Positions 9,301 through 18,928 of a stretch of DNA of 64,000 nt are shown in pieces. The notes beneath the pieces were generated by a model. The model made no database searches. It saw only the letters and a program-made list of their open reading frames with translations, and had not been told where the DNA came from. Made by a program: the position numbers and the translations under genes. Location: positions 1-64,000 of the forward strand of contig CBDCZB010000003.1 in NCBI GenBank assembly GCA_965224415.1, in the 5' to 3' direction. Numbering within the stretch: the stretch's first letter is position 1; the number at the start of each line of letters is the position of its first letter. Source of the stretch: DAOUJI01 sp965224415. GTDB taxonomy: Bacteria; Chloroflexota; Dehalococcoidia; Lucifugimonadales; JAGWBF01.

Positions 9301-9840
9301 CACAAGGATGTTGAGTAGAGGCCACAGAGGCTCCCGGTGGGAGCCATCTACCGCACCGACACTAGTGCTGAACCGTATTCTCTTTGGAGCTAATGGCACA
9401 TGGTCCACCAACGTGCATGGTAGACAGAACCGTCTTCGAGATGTGGCTGGGGGCTCTGTGAACCCACCGTCTCCCTTTGACAGTCCTACAGGCCGTGCAT
9501 TCCTTAGCCCATCGCTTGAAAGTGGAACTACGGATTAGTTCGGGGGAGGTTGCGTGTTTCCCCTGGCAGTGATGAGGGGTTGTCCCGTAGCAGGGCCATC
9601 TACGCTTCCCGGGCTCGGGCGATTTCAGGAGGTTGGGGGCTCAGGAGTAGTGGGTTTGCTCAAGTGGCCTGAGTCCAGCCTATGCAGTGCGGAGCGGCCT
9701 GGCAAGGAGGAAGTGTCAGTCACCTGCGTCCGGGTCCGGTCGGCCCCTGTTTGAAGCTGTTGGGGCTTGGCCCGGTGAGAAAATTGCGGAACTCAAAGGC
9801 CGCCTAACCAGTCGACGGTCCCTGGACAGTGGCACGGTTG
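9301..9840. other. Gap without supported gene between IS21 and recN copy 1
   Basis: No frame here shows a domain or a convincing start. The plus-strand 66- and 90-residue frames have low-complexity, non-protein-like composition. It may hold the transcription end of the interrupted recN. Confidence 0.4.
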
Positions 9841-11127
9841 TTATTCCAGGGAATATTGGGTGACTTTTCCTCCGCTCTCCTTCCACCTCACCGCCTGCTC
9901 CAGCATCTCAAGGGCATTGCTGCGGGTTACACCGCTGTCAGAGCCAAGCATATGGCTAAGCTCCATCACTCTGATTTCATCGGCTAAAATCTCCACAGAG
10001 GTCATAGTCCTATCATGGGAGGCAAGTTTTACAACCTTGGTGTGGTGGTCGGCGTAGCACGCTATCTGCGGGAGGTGGGTTACACATAGCACTTGGTGGC
10101 TCCTTGATAGACCCCATAGCTTCTGGCCCAGGGCGCTCCCGATTCGACCTCCTACACCCGCATCCACCTCGTCGAACACGAGGATTGGGATCCGGTCGGC
10201 GGTAGACAGGATGGTCTTTATGGCGAGCATCAGCCTGGAGGCCTCTCCTCCGGAGGCAATCCTAGCCAGGGGCCGTGGCGGTTCGCCCAGGTTCAGCGAG
10301 ATCAAGAACTCGACGGAGTCTATACCGGCGCCGTTGAAGGCGAAGCGTCTGATGCTTTCTTCACCTAAAAGCGTGGAGTATGGGCCGGAGTCGCTGGTCC
10401 CAACCGGCACACCGTCCTCCGAGTCTGACTGACGTATATCCACGTGCACCTTCGTATGTTCCACCGCCAGTTCGGCGACCTCCTCCTCTATGGCTTCAGC
10501 GAGGCGCTTCGCTGAATGCCGGCGGGCTTCGGAGAGCTGACCTGCCAGCCTGCCAACTTGTTCTCGAAGCTCTATCTCTCGGGACTTCAGTCCCTCCGTG
10601 CGCTCTTCGCCGTGGGACAGTCTCTCTAGGTCATCAGAGGCCCTCTCGGCGAAGGCCAGGATTTCTTCGATGGTGGCGCCGTACTTCCTCTTGAGACCCC
10701 TGATCAAGTCCAGCCGCCCCTCAAGCTCCCGAAGACGGTCCGGGTTGTAGTCGATGCTGTCACGATAGCTCCGGAGCGTACGCGCCAGCTCGTCCACCCG
10801 ATGGGTCAAGGCGTCTACCGACTCGCGCTCCTGGCTCAATGAGGGGTCCAATTGTTCCAGCTGGGCGAGGTCCTGGGCCACCTGTCCTATAAGGTCCATG
10901 ACTGATTCTTGCCGGTCGAAGCTATCGTATAGCGCACGATAGGCGTGGTCGGATAATGCGATAATTCGCTCCGCGTTGGCGACCCGGTCCCGCTCAAGGG
11001 CCAGGTCTTCATCTTCGGCCGGGCGAAGATTGGCAGCCCCAATCTCTTCTACTTGATACCTCAGAAAATCCACCCGTTGGGCAAGCTCCTGCGCATCGGT
11101 CCGAAGTCGGTCTAGGGCCTGTTCACA

Positions 11128-11567
11128 CTAACGCAACGCATCGACTATAAGAGTGAGTAGGATGAAGCCTAGGAAGAGCACATCCAGCTTCTCGAAGCGA
11201 GAGAAGATACGGCGAAAGCCCTTCAATCGCCGGAACAAGCGCTCAACTTCGTTGCGTCTCTTGTACATCTCCATGTCGTACGTCCATGGGGAGACCCGTG
11301 TCGAGGACGGCGGAACGACGGGAGTGAATCCCAGCGCCAATGCGAGTTGGCGTGTCTCGTTGCCCTCGTATGCACGATCCATCACTATAGACAAGTTCTC
11401 TCGCTGTGGCCCAAGACGGTTGAGCAGCTTGCGTCCTTCAGGCGCGTCGTGGGCTTGTCCGGCGGAGAGGGAGAACATCAGAGCCGTTCGAGCATCTGCG
11501 GCAACCATATGAATCTTGGTGGTCCATCCTCCCCGGGACTTGCCGATGGACTGCGGTCCGTTTTTTT
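11128..11567 (-). CDS. IS5-family transposase, second frame (OrfB, via -1 frameshift)
   Basis: After the A8 slip site the frame reads KNGPQSIGKSRGGWTTKIHM, then VMDRAYEGNE (second Asp), then YKRRNEVERLFRRLKGFRRI (Glu with the YREK-like pattern) and ends FILLTLIVDALR. Together with OrfA it makes a complete IS427-type DDE transposase. No internal stop is present, so the element may be active. Confidence 0.85.
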
Positions 11568-11885
11568 TAACGCGCCCGTGCCATCGGGATGCACCTTGAC
11601 AATCGTGCTGTCCACCGAAACCGCCTCGATATTGATGCGCACTATCTGCTCTCGTTGAAGGTGTTCGAACACCCGATTGAGGACTCCGTTTTTGGACCAG
11701 CGGTTCATGCGGGTATAGACTGTGTGCCAGGAGCCAAACCTCGGAGGCAAGCCCCGCCACTTGCAACCATGCTCGGCGACGTACAGAATTGCGTTGAGGA
11801 CTTGGAGGTTCGACATGCTCACGTTGCCGCGTTGCACCGGCAGACAAGGAGCTATTCGTTCGTATTGAGCTTCTGTAAGTTCCAT
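11478..11885 (-). CDS. IS5-family transposase, first frame (OrfA)
   Basis: The 135-residue frame starts MELTEAQYERIAPCLPVQRG and carries the N-terminal DUF4096-like region (LNAILYVAEHGCKWRGLPPRFG) plus the start of the catalytic core, VDSTIVKVHPDGTG. The first DDE Asp is likely the D in VDST. At the run of eight A (complement of 11561-11568) a -1 shift (TTA AAA AAA A) moves ribosomes into the second frame, giving the full transposase. Confidence 0.85.
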   Translation of the reverse strand: MELTEAQYERIAPCLPVQRGNVSMSNLQVLNAILYVAEHGCKWRGLPPRFGSWHTVYTRMNRWSKNGVLNRVFEHLQREQIVRINIEAVSVDSTIVKVHPDGTGALKKTDRSPSASPGEDGPPRFIWLPQMLERL

Positions 11886-12539
11886 CCTCCAATGATATCA
11901 TATTCAACCCAATAGTGTGAACAGGCCCTAGCTCCCGGCGCACCTCCATTAGCTGGCGGACCCGCTCCGCCACCTGTACCCGCAGCTGCCATAACCCGCC
12001 ATACCGGTCCAGTATATCGATGTGCTCACGTACACAGAACATGGACAAATGCTGATTTTGGCCGTGAACGTCCACCAGGTGTTCGGACAGAGCACTCAGC
12101 AGCCTGAGAGGTACGATTCTCCCGTTCACACGGCACGTATTACGACCATCGATATTGACCTCGCGGGCGAGAATCAGCTCCTCTTCGCTATCGTCAATCT
12201 CGTATTCACCCAGAGCAACACTGATTTTCTGCACGAGATCGCCGTTGAGCAAGAAGACGCCCTCTACTCTGGCCTGGCGGGCCCCTGATCGTACCATGCT
12301 GCCATCGACGCGCCCCCCCAAGAGAAGGCTCAACGCATCCACGATGATGGACTTACCGGCCCCGGTTTCCCCGGTCAGCACGTTAAAGCCGGATTCCAGC
12401 TCCATTTCAAGCTGCTCTATGGTGGCGAAGTTGGTGACACTAAGAAGTCTGAGCATGGCAATGTCCGCAATCCCTGCCTGGCGCTGGACCTTCCCCCCGG
12501 ATTTTTGTGCCACCCATTATGCTAGTCCTGCAAGGGCTT

Positions 12540-12776
12540 TAACCTGCCGCATTCTTTGTACCAGTCGTAATGCTAGTCTTGCGGCTCATTGAACCTCTGC
12601 TGTGGCCAGCAGGGCAAAGGCCTCGGAGGCGAGGTTCCCCAGAGCGCCGTGGGGACGGTCGCCGTTGCAGCGCCGGCGCCCACCCCTCGATTTTCTCCCG
12701 AATATCCTCAAGAGACAAGAAACAACTTTCGTTAAGACATTCCACCCGAAGCCTGGCGTTGACGGCATCGACCATG
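12540..12776 (-). pseudogene. IS3 transposase remnant (OrfB C-terminus and element end)
   Basis: The minus strand encodes VNARLRVECLNESCFLSLED and REKIEGW, matching the OrfB C-terminus of the IS3 element at 25299-26517. After a frameshift near 12690 it reads NGDRPHGALGNLASEAFALL. The stretch near 12548-12600 (CATTCTTTGTACCAGTCGTA and following) resembles the left end of that element. Everything upstream of the last 70 or so codons is missing, so this is a dead fragment abutting the protease fragment. Confidence 0.8.
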
Positions 12777-13037
12777 GAATTGTCCGGTGGCCTGCTGCGC
12801 GAGTTGGGAATCGAGCCGGTAGGAAAGCGCAGGTTCCTGCTGGCCGACGGGCGGCGGACCGAGATGTACTATGGGCAGGCATGGGCCACGATAGGCGGGA
12901 AGATCGTTGTTGCCATCGCGGTGTTCGGTGAGGATGACGCTCCGGCTCTGTTGGGAGCCTACACCCTGGAAGGACTGGCCCTGGCGGTCGACCCCACCGA
13001 GCAGCGGCTGGTTCCCACCCATCTCATAATTTACTAG
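12777..13037 (+). pseudogene. Truncated retropepsin-like protease (C-terminal part)
   Basis: The frame reads ELSGGLLRELGIEPVGKRR, FLLADGRRTEMYYGQAWATI and LLGAYTLEGLALAVDP. It is closely similar to residues after the catalytic DTG of the protease at 4059-4415. The DTG segment is gone, replaced by IS3 remnant sequence, so it cannot be catalytic. An IS630 starts at its TAG stop codon (13035-13037). Confidence 0.8.
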
Positions 13038-13040
13038 TAG

Positions 13041-13746
13041 TCAGTCAACTTTGGAATCAAAAGGGTAAAGCCGGTGAAGTTTGGTCCGGGCGTCCTGGGT
13101 GTTGAACCTCCAGTGGATGGTGGCTTGGGCGGCGTTGCGTTCCTTAACCAGGGCCTGGACTTCCCGCCGGAGCGTCTCCTCGTCGGGGAGTCGCTGCTTC
13201 AAGCAGGATCGGGATAGTACGCTGAACTCGATTTCCGCCATGTTCAACCAACTCCCGTGCTTGGGGGTGTAGTGGAACTCCAGCCGCTTGGCAATCCGCC
13301 GGGCCTCTGCCGCCGGGAACGTCTCGTACAGGGACGCCGGACGGTGCGTGTTCAGGTTGTCCATGACCACCCTCACCACCGGCGTCTCCGGGTAAGCTTC
13401 GTCCACCAGCCAACGCATCTGATGGGCGAAGTCCTCCATGGTGCGCCGCCGGGTCACCGCCACGTGACGCCAGCCCGCCAGCGGCTCACAGGCCAGGAAC
13501 AGGTTGCGGACGTCCTCCCTCCGGTGCTCGTAGTCCTGCCGAAGCGGAATTCCGGGCCGGGTCGGCAGAGATGGCCGCGTCTCGGCCAACAACTGGGTCG
13601 ATGTCTCGTAAAAGCAGACCACCGGCCGTCGGTGGTCATAGGGTTCGGCATAGAGGTCCAGCAGGTCCTCCATGTTGGCCACGAACTCCGCGCTCACCTT
13701 GGTAATGCGCGATTCCCTCTTCTGCCAGGGCTTGAGAGCGTTTTTT
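13041..13746 (-). pseudogene. IS630 transposase OrfB with catalytic Asp changed to Tyr
   Basis: The -1 frame reads NALKPWQKRESRITKVSAEF and continues as the DDE endonuclease domain: VVCFYETSTQLL, VVRVVMDNLNTH (second Asp), and WLNMAEIEFSVL (Glu). The first catalytic Asp, present as CFDETSTQLL in the copy at 22940, is Tyr here (codon TAC instead of GAC). The frame is otherwise intact. Loss of a metal-binding Asp should abolish strand cleavage, so this copy is called inactive. Confidence 0.8.
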
Positions 13747-14164
13747 TGAGACGCTTGCGCACCCCTTCGTGAGACATGGAGGAGGCCAACTTCAACTCCA
13801 CCACCTTGCCAGCCAGCAGGCGCAGGGTCCAGTGGTCATGCCCTGCCGGCGGCGGGCTGCAGGCCAGGGCGATCAAGTGGGCCTCGCCCCGGTCGTCCAG
13901 CTTCCGGCGCCGGTTGGCCTGGGGACGGTCCTTCAGAACCCCGGACAACCCTTCTTCGGTAAAGCGCCGCTTGACCCGGTACACTGTGCCCAGGGCCACA
14001 TCCAGGGCTTCAGCCACTTGGGGAGCAGGCCAACCGTCGTCGCTCTTGAGGAGAATCCGGGCCCTGGGGGTGATTCGGGCCGGGTGTTTCCCAACCCGAA
14101 TCAGACGCTGGAGTTCTTCTCGTTGTTCCAGCGCCAGCCCCACTGAATACTTGTCCCTGACCAT
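13694..14164 (-). CDS. IS630 transposase OrfA (helix-turn-helix part), copy 1
   Basis: From the inner ATG at 14164 (MVRDKYSVGL) the frame encodes two HTH units: ARILLKSDDGWPAPQVAEAL with VALGTVYRVKRRFTEEGLSG, and LASSMSHEGVRKRLKK after a Cys-containing linker. These bind the element ends. At an A7 run (complement of 13741-13747) a -1 shift leads into OrfB. The frame is open to 14197. Confidence 0.85.
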   Translation of the reverse strand: MVRDKYSVGLALEQREELQRLIRVGKHPARITPRARILLKSDDGWPAPQVAEALDVALGTVYRVKRRFTEEGLSGVLKDRPQANRRRKLDDRGEAHLIALACSPPPAGHDHWTLRLLAGKVVELKLASSMSHEGVRKRLKKTLSSPGRRGNRALPR

Positions 14165-14353
14165 CACCGCCACCCCCGCCAACAACACTTCCCACAAGGC
14201 AGGATAGCCTAATTGTCCGTTTTCTTAAACAAATGCTAAAACCAAGTTGACTGAGTACTAGCATCCAGTCAACTCATCAAGAAGCGTTGCAGGTGCGCCG
14301 AGTAACTCCCCTCAGGAGCCCGTCCTCTTGAGCAGCGTCTCAAGCCACAAAGA

Positions 14354-14817
14354 ATAGTGCAGCCGAAGGGGCACAGCTACAGGCGTAGGTCCACCGCCCA
14401 GTCCTGGTCCATGGACTTCATGAGCGATGAGCTCTTCGACGGGCGGCGGATCCGGCTCTTAACGATAGTGGATAACTTTACACGTGAGAGTCTGGTCATT
14501 AAGGTGGCGGCGACCACCAAAGGAGAAGGAGTCGCGGAGGTCCTGCAGGGGCTGACGCAGCGGCGCCGGCTCCCCAGGACCATTCGGGTGGACAACGGCC
14601 CGGAGTTCACCTCTAAGCGCCTGGACCAGTGGGCCTGCCTGAACGGGGTGGAGCTGGACTTCAGGCAGCCGGGGAAGCCACGGACAACGCCTTCATCGAG
14701 GCGTTCAACGGACGCTTCCGTCAGGAGCGCCTGAACGAGAACTGGTTCCTGTCCCTGGAGGACGCTGCCGAGAAGGTGGAATCCTGGCGAATACACTACA
14801 ATGGGGAAAGGCGTTGA
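14354..14817 (+). pseudogene. IS3 transposase remnant (OrfB middle and C-terminus)
   Basis: It encodes WSMDFMSDELFDGRRIRLLT (first Asp of DDE), IRVDNGPEFTSKRLDQWACL (second Asp), then after a 1-base shift near 14680 AFNGRFRQERLNENWFLSLE (Glu region) and HYNGERR. It resembles OrfB of the IS3 element at 25299-26517 but is a different copy. No OrfA and no ends were seen. Confidence 0.8.
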
Positions 14818-15088
14818 CATGCCACCACGACGCGTTCGCCCAGGCAGCGGCACAGGGCAGCCGTCAGGCGACTGGAGCGCCGATTCTGTAACGCCAATGC
14901 CGAAGACTGTGCCGACGATGTGGGCGAAAAGTCCGATCCACATGATGGGGACACCGAGAATTTCTGACTGAGACAGCCGTAGTCCGAGCGACGCCGCTTG
15001 ACCTCATTTGCGAGGGGGGAATAGAAGCTGATCGAGACATACGCCTGGCAGCGCCGGGCGGACACTTTCGCTGGACATTCACAGCAGA

Positions 15089-17467
15089 TCACCCTTCCGG
15101 CATCCTGTAGCCGACCCCCGGCTCGGTGAAGATGTATTTTGGGTTGTCGGCGTCGTCCCCCAGTTTGCGCCTGAGCCTGCGCAGGTGTGTGCGAACCACC
15201 TGGGGGTCGCCGGCGGTTGTTATGCGCCAGACCCTTCGCAGCAACTGGTCGTGGCTAAGCGCCCTTCCCGAATTTACGGAAAGGACTCGTAGCAGGTCGT
15301 ACTCGATGGGGGTGAGATGAACCTGTCGGCCATCTACATTAACCCGTCGGTGGAAATGGTCGATGGTCAAACCGCCCAGGATGAAGAGTTCTGGAGGCTC
15401 ATCGTGACCCAATCCGGCATGCTTCCGCAGCGCCGCCTTGATTCTTGCGGTCAGCTCAGTGGGTGAGAAGGGCTTTACCATGTAATCGGCGGCGCCCATG
15501 TCGAAGGCCCGTTCTATATTCTGGTCCCTGCCATAAGCCGTAAGAAAGATAACCGGCACTTCCGCAATGTCTAGAATGTCCTGCATCAGTTCAATGCCGT
15601 CGGTATCCGGAAACACGAGGTCCAGCAGCACAAGTTGCGGTCTGTCCGATTCCACAAGCCGGACAGCCTCGTTCGGGTCGGCGGTAACTACAGGGGCGTA
15701 GCCTGCCCTGGAGAGGACGTCCCGAACGTGTCTTAGGGTCTGGGGATCGTCGTCAACCACCAGGATGCGGGCATGATCGTCCACTTCCTGCCCTCGACGG
15801 CCCGAGATCCGGTGCGGGCCGACAGCTTGGCCGGATTCGGTCTGTTCGGCCACGGGCAGCGTGAAAGTGAATCGCGTCCCAAGGCCCTGCCCTTCGCTGT
15901 CCGCCCATATGCGTCCCCCCTGGGCTTCGACGATGCCCCTGCAGATGGCCAGACCCAAGCCCGACCCTTCGATCTGCCGTCCGACGCTGTCTCCTTCGAT
16001 TCTGACGTACTTACGGAAGAGGTGGGGCAGTCGTTCTGAGGAAACTCCCCTTCCATCGTCTGTGACCGAGAATCCGACATACAGGCCCTGCCGCTCGGCC
16101 CTCAGCCGGATGGTAGAGAATTCCCTTGAGTACTTGGCCGCGTTGGACAGCAGGTTGCTGAGAACCTGGGCGGTTCGCTGCCTGTCGGCCATGACGGCGG
16201 GAAGGTCCGGCGGCAGGTCTATTTCCAACTCGTTCCCGCCCCCTCCGCTGACAAAAGAGGTCTTGGCCTGATCCATCAGGACAGCGGCGCTGCACGGTTC
16301 AGGACTGACGGAGAGAGTCCCCGTCTCAATGTGGGCCACGTCCAGCAGGTCGGAGATCATCCGGCGCATTCGGTCGGCCTGGTCGTCGATTATCCGGTGA
16401 AACTGGCGCATTTCCGCTGCGTTCAGGTTCGCTGAATCGTCGAGCAGGGTGGCAGCGCACCCCTTTACCGAGGTCAACGGGGCGCGAAGCTCGTGGCTCA
16501 CCATCCCCAGGAATTCCGCCCGCAGCCTTTCCAATTCCTCCAGGGGAGTCATGTCCTGCAGGGTAACGACCACTGACTCCATTTCGCTGCCGTCCTCGGA
16601 ATAGATGGGCGTGGCGTTGACCAGTGTGGTCACCGACCTTCCGTCGGGCGCCTGGATGACGATCTCCTCTGCTCGGATGGTTCGACCGGCGCTGAGCCGT
16701 TCCGCCAGGGGAGACTCTTCCAGAGAGACCTCTCGCCCGTCCATCCGCCGCAGGCTTAGAATCTCCATGATCTGCTCAGGAGGGAGGTCGGGGTCGAGAA
16801 GACTCTCGACAATTCGCAGGGTCTCTCGGTTGTGAGACACGGGGATTCCCGTCCTGGCGTCGAATACCACGACGCCCACCGGTGACGTGTTGATCAGGGC
16901 CTCCAGGTCGGCCCGCGCTCGCTGCTCGTCACGGTATCTGCGCGCGTTCGCGATGACCAGCGCAGCCTGGGAGGCGAACATGACCAGCGTTTCTTCATCC
17001 TCCCGGTTGAACTCCCGGCCCTCTTGTCCCTTGGTCAAGTATAGGGATCCCATCCGTACGCCACGGTTACGGATCGGCGCCACGAGAAATGAGGCAACCG
17101 CGACAGGCGGACGCCAGCCGGACAGTTCAAGGGCCCTCAGATACCCGGGGAGATCGTCGATCCTGAGTGGTTCGTTCACTCCGTTCAGGTGCTCGAACAG
17201 AGGGACGCTCTCGGGCAGTTCCGCCAGAATCCGGCGCTCCTCGTCCGTCAGGCCGGAGGTGACAAACTGCTCAAACCTCCCCGCGTCGTTGAGGACGGTC
17301 ATACCGCCGTACCGTGCGTCCGAAATGTTGCGTGCGCTGTCCACGACGTCCTGTAGAACGCTGTCGAAGTCCAGGTTCTCGTTGATGCGGAGGCTGGCCT
17401 CACTCAACTTGGTGAGACGCACCTGCAATGCCCTCATCTCAAGGTCGGGCCGGTCCTCTGTCTTCAA
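15089..17467 (-). CDS. Histidine kinase fused to receiver and winged-helix output domain
   Basis: The 792-residue soluble protein starts at TTG 17467 behind AGGAGG. Domains in order: GAF (about 15-195), PAS (about 205-310, SPVGVVVFDARTGIPVSHN), HisKA with phosphoacceptor His in FLGMVSHELRAPLTSVKG (about 325), HATPase with N box LSNLLSNAAKYS, G1 DDGRGV and G2 GSGLGLAI, receiver domain (about 570-685) with ILVVDDDP, phosphoacceptor Asp in LVLLDLVFPDTDG and switch VIFLTAYG plus MVKPFSP, and an OmpR-type winged helix (about 695-790) ending VRTHLRRLRRKLG and FTEPGVGYRMP. No membrane segment, so it senses a cytoplasmic signal. Sensor, receiver and DNA-binding output lie in one chain, so phosphotransfer could be intramolecular. 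Divergent from the lipoprotein gene at 17744. Confidence 0.9.
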   Translation of the reverse strand: MKTEDRPDLEMRALQVRLTKLSEASLRINENLDFDSVLQDVVDSARNISDARYGGMTVLNDAGRFEQFVTSGLTDEERRILAELPESVPLFEHLNGVNEPLRIDDLPGYLRALELSGWRPPVAVASFLVAPIRNRGVRMGSLYLTKGQEGREFNREDEETLVMFASQAALVIANARRYRDEQRARADLEALINTSPVGVVVFDARTGIPVSHNRETLRIVESLLDPDLPPEQIMEILSLRRMDGREVSLEESPLAERLSAGRTIRAEEIVIQAPDGRSVTTLVNATPIYSEDGSEMESVVVTLQDMTPLEELERLRAEFLGMVSHELRAPLTSVKGCAATLLDDSANLNAAEMRQFHRIIDDQADRMRRMISDLLDVAHIETGTLSVSPEPCSAAVLMDQAKTSFVSGGGGNELEIDLPPDLPAVMADRQRTAQVLSNLLSNAAKYSREFSTIRLRAERQGLYVGFSVTDDGRGVSSERLPHLFRKYVRIEGDSVGRQIEGSGLGLAICRGIVEAQGGRIWADSEGQGLGTRFTFTLPVAEQTESGQAVGPHRISGRRGQEVDDHARILVVDDDPQTLRHVRDVLSRAGYAPVVTADPNEAVRLVESDRPQLVLLDLVFPDTDGIELMQDILDIAEVPVIFLTAYGRDQNIERAFDMGAADYMVKPFSPTELTARIKAALRKHAGLGHDEPPELFILGGLTIDHFHRRVNVDGRQVHLTPIEYDLLRVLSVNSGRALSHDQLLRRVWRITTAGDPQVVRTHLRRLRRKLGDDADNPKYIFTEPGVGYRMPEG

Positions 17468-17743
17468 GCTCTAACCTCCTGTTCCGCAGTGACGCAAGCG
17501 GGATTTCGTTCCGTCGCGGCCTGGCCGGATGCTCCGGTCTGTTCAAGGGTCTCCTCACTCGTACCGGTGTCATTGTATCCACCTGCGTCAATTCTGTCAC
17601 AGTATTGTTATATACATTGCCTTAATCGTTATTTCTATGTCAGATATCGAAGGCTACTATCCAATGCACAGAGCACGGCTGAAAGTGTCGTCTGCTCCCG
17701 GAAAACTGGTCCAGCTGAAATGCGAATTTTAAGGAGGCGCCAA

Positions 17744-18580
17744 ATGTCGAAACTCCTGATGGTTACAGTCCTAGTCGCGATAGCAGCCCTCTTGGCATGT
17801 TCAGGCGAAGATCCAACGAGGGCGCCCACTGCCACCACCGTTCCGGCGCCGGCGGAAACGTTCACGGCCACGGCAACGATGGCGCCCAAGCCGACACCGG
17901 AGCCAACTGGGACCACGGCGCCCGAACCGACGGCAACACCGGAGCCTGAATCGACGGGCGCAGAGCTGCCGACTGTGGAGCCACTGAAGAGAGTCGCAGG
18001 ATCCGGAAGGCTGGTTCCCCTCAATTTGGATGACCGGGAAGCGATTGCCGCCGAACTGTCCCATTCTGAACTCGCCTGCACCTCGGAAGCGGCCATGACT
18101 GACGATGTGCTGCAATTCTTCGCCAGGCCTGAGCTGGCCTCCCCCGAAGAGCAGACGCATTTCCTCAACTGCCTGGAAGACGATACGGTCACCCGCATGT
18201 TCTTGACCGGGCTGATAGACGACGCCAGCCCCCTGAGTGAAGAGACCTCAACGTGCATCCGCTCAGGAATGGAAATATTGGACCTCCGCTCGGTCATGCT
18301 GGCAGGCGTGGGCGGAAACGCAGGGGCGGGGCTGGCTGGAAGCATGACCGCTTTCTTCTTGACCCTCACGTGCCTCAACGAAAGGGAATGGGAGGCTGCC
18401 GCTCCCTCGTTGGAGGTGAGTCCGGAAGACCGCGAGGGTATGAAGTGCCTTCTTGAGGCAGTGGGCGGACCTGAAGGCCTGGCCGAGGCGATGCAGCCCG
18501 AAAACGAGGAGGCCATAAATGCCCTCATGGATGCGGAGATGGGTTGCAGCCTGCCGATGGATTCAGGGCCAGGCAGATAG
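17744..18580 (+). CDS. Secreted lipoprotein of unknown function
   Basis: The 278-residue protein starts at ATG 17744, with AAGGAGG 6 bases upstream. A signal peptide MSKLLMVTVLVAIAALLACS has the lipobox LLAC. A linker of Thr, Pro, Ala and Glu (about 24-75) follows, then a mostly helical domain with spaced Cys residues (SELACTSEAA, FLNCLEDD, STCIRSGME, LTCLNERE, MKCLLEA, MGCSLP). The even number of Cys suggests disulfides. The domain is not recognised. Divergent placement next to the kinase fusion at 15089-17467 suggests shared regulation or sensing. Confidence 0.75.
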   Translation: MSKLLMVTVLVAIAALLACSGEDPTRAPTATTVPAPAETFTATATMAPKPTPEPTGTTAPEPTATPEPESTGAELPTVEPLKRVAGSGRLVPLNLDDREAIAAELSHSELACTSEAAMTDDVLQFFARPELASPEEQTHFLNCLEDDTVTRMFLTGLIDDASPLSEETSTCIRSGMEILDLRSVMLAGVGGNAGAGLAGSMTAFFLTLTCLNEREWEAAAPSLEVSPEDREGMKCLLEAVGGPEGLAEAMQPENEEAINALMDAEMGCSLPMDSGPGR

Positions 18581-18928
18581 ACAGACACCGACCGGGAGGC
18601 GGACTCTGCCCGGAAAATGACAACACGGTTTAGGGCGTTGTCCCACTACAAGGGTTCAACACTCATCCAAACATTTCCACAACCAGCACTGTGCCGGTCA
18701 ACACCAATGTGTTTGAACTACCGGAGAAGTGAATGTACACGGTTCCGACAACGGCCGTTAACCAACCCGACGGAATGGCGTACTACACAAACTCGAAATC
18801 TGAAGAGAACATTTCCCTCTCTTGTCAGCAAGGACCTATCAGATTTGAGGTGATGAGAAAGAACGAGCTCAGCTCCAACTCCTGGAAAGTTTGGGTAGGG
18901 GGTGACGGGAGCGCCCACATAGTGGGAC
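18581..18928. other. Gap upstream of IS3, no supported gene
   Basis: A plus frame from 18733 reads into the IS3 OrfA but has no family resemblance before the element. A weak dyad CCGGG/CCCGG (18590-18616) follows the lipoprotein stop and may be a poor terminator. Confidence 0.3.

Larger units (their letters stand above)
11116..11927 (-). mobile_element. IS5-family (IS427-like) insertion sequence inside recN
   Basis: The 812-bp element has perfect 15-bp terminal inverted repeats, GGCCTGTTCACACTA at 11116-11130 and its complement at 11913-11927. It is flanked by direct CTAG copies, typical of the IS427 group. It encodes a two-frame transposase on the minus strand. The intact recN copy in this window provides the empty-site sequence, so the boundaries are certain. 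Confidence 0.93.
9841..12513 (-). pseudogene. recN: recN copy 1, interrupted by an IS5-family element
   Basis: RecN is an SMC-like ATPase for double-strand break repair. The N-terminal part (from 12513, or from the conserved MLRLLSVTNFATIEQLEMEL at 12456) has Walker A GETGAGKS and runs to EVRREL near 11932. An IS element occupies 11116-11927. The rest resumes at 11115 as LDRLRTDAQELAQRVDFL and ends at 9841, with the ABC signature-like ASGGEASRLMLAIKTIL and Walker B ILVFDEVDAG. Flanking CTAG copies (11112-11115, 11928-11931) show a clean 4-bp target duplication; the same site reads GGTCTAGCTC in the intact copy at 20221. Precise excision would restore the frame. By eye the two copies share roughly three quarters of residues. 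Confidence 0.9.
13037..14258 (-). mobile_element. IS630-family insertion sequence, copy 1
   Basis: The ends are inverted (GTAGTCAGTCAACTTTGG at 13037 and its near complement CCAAGTTGACTGAGTAC to 14258) and flanked by TA dinucleotides (13035-13036, 14259-14260), the IS630 target duplication. It encodes OrfA and OrfB on the minus strand, joined by a frameshift site. The transposase has lost its first catalytic Asp, see OrfB. Confidence 0.85.
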
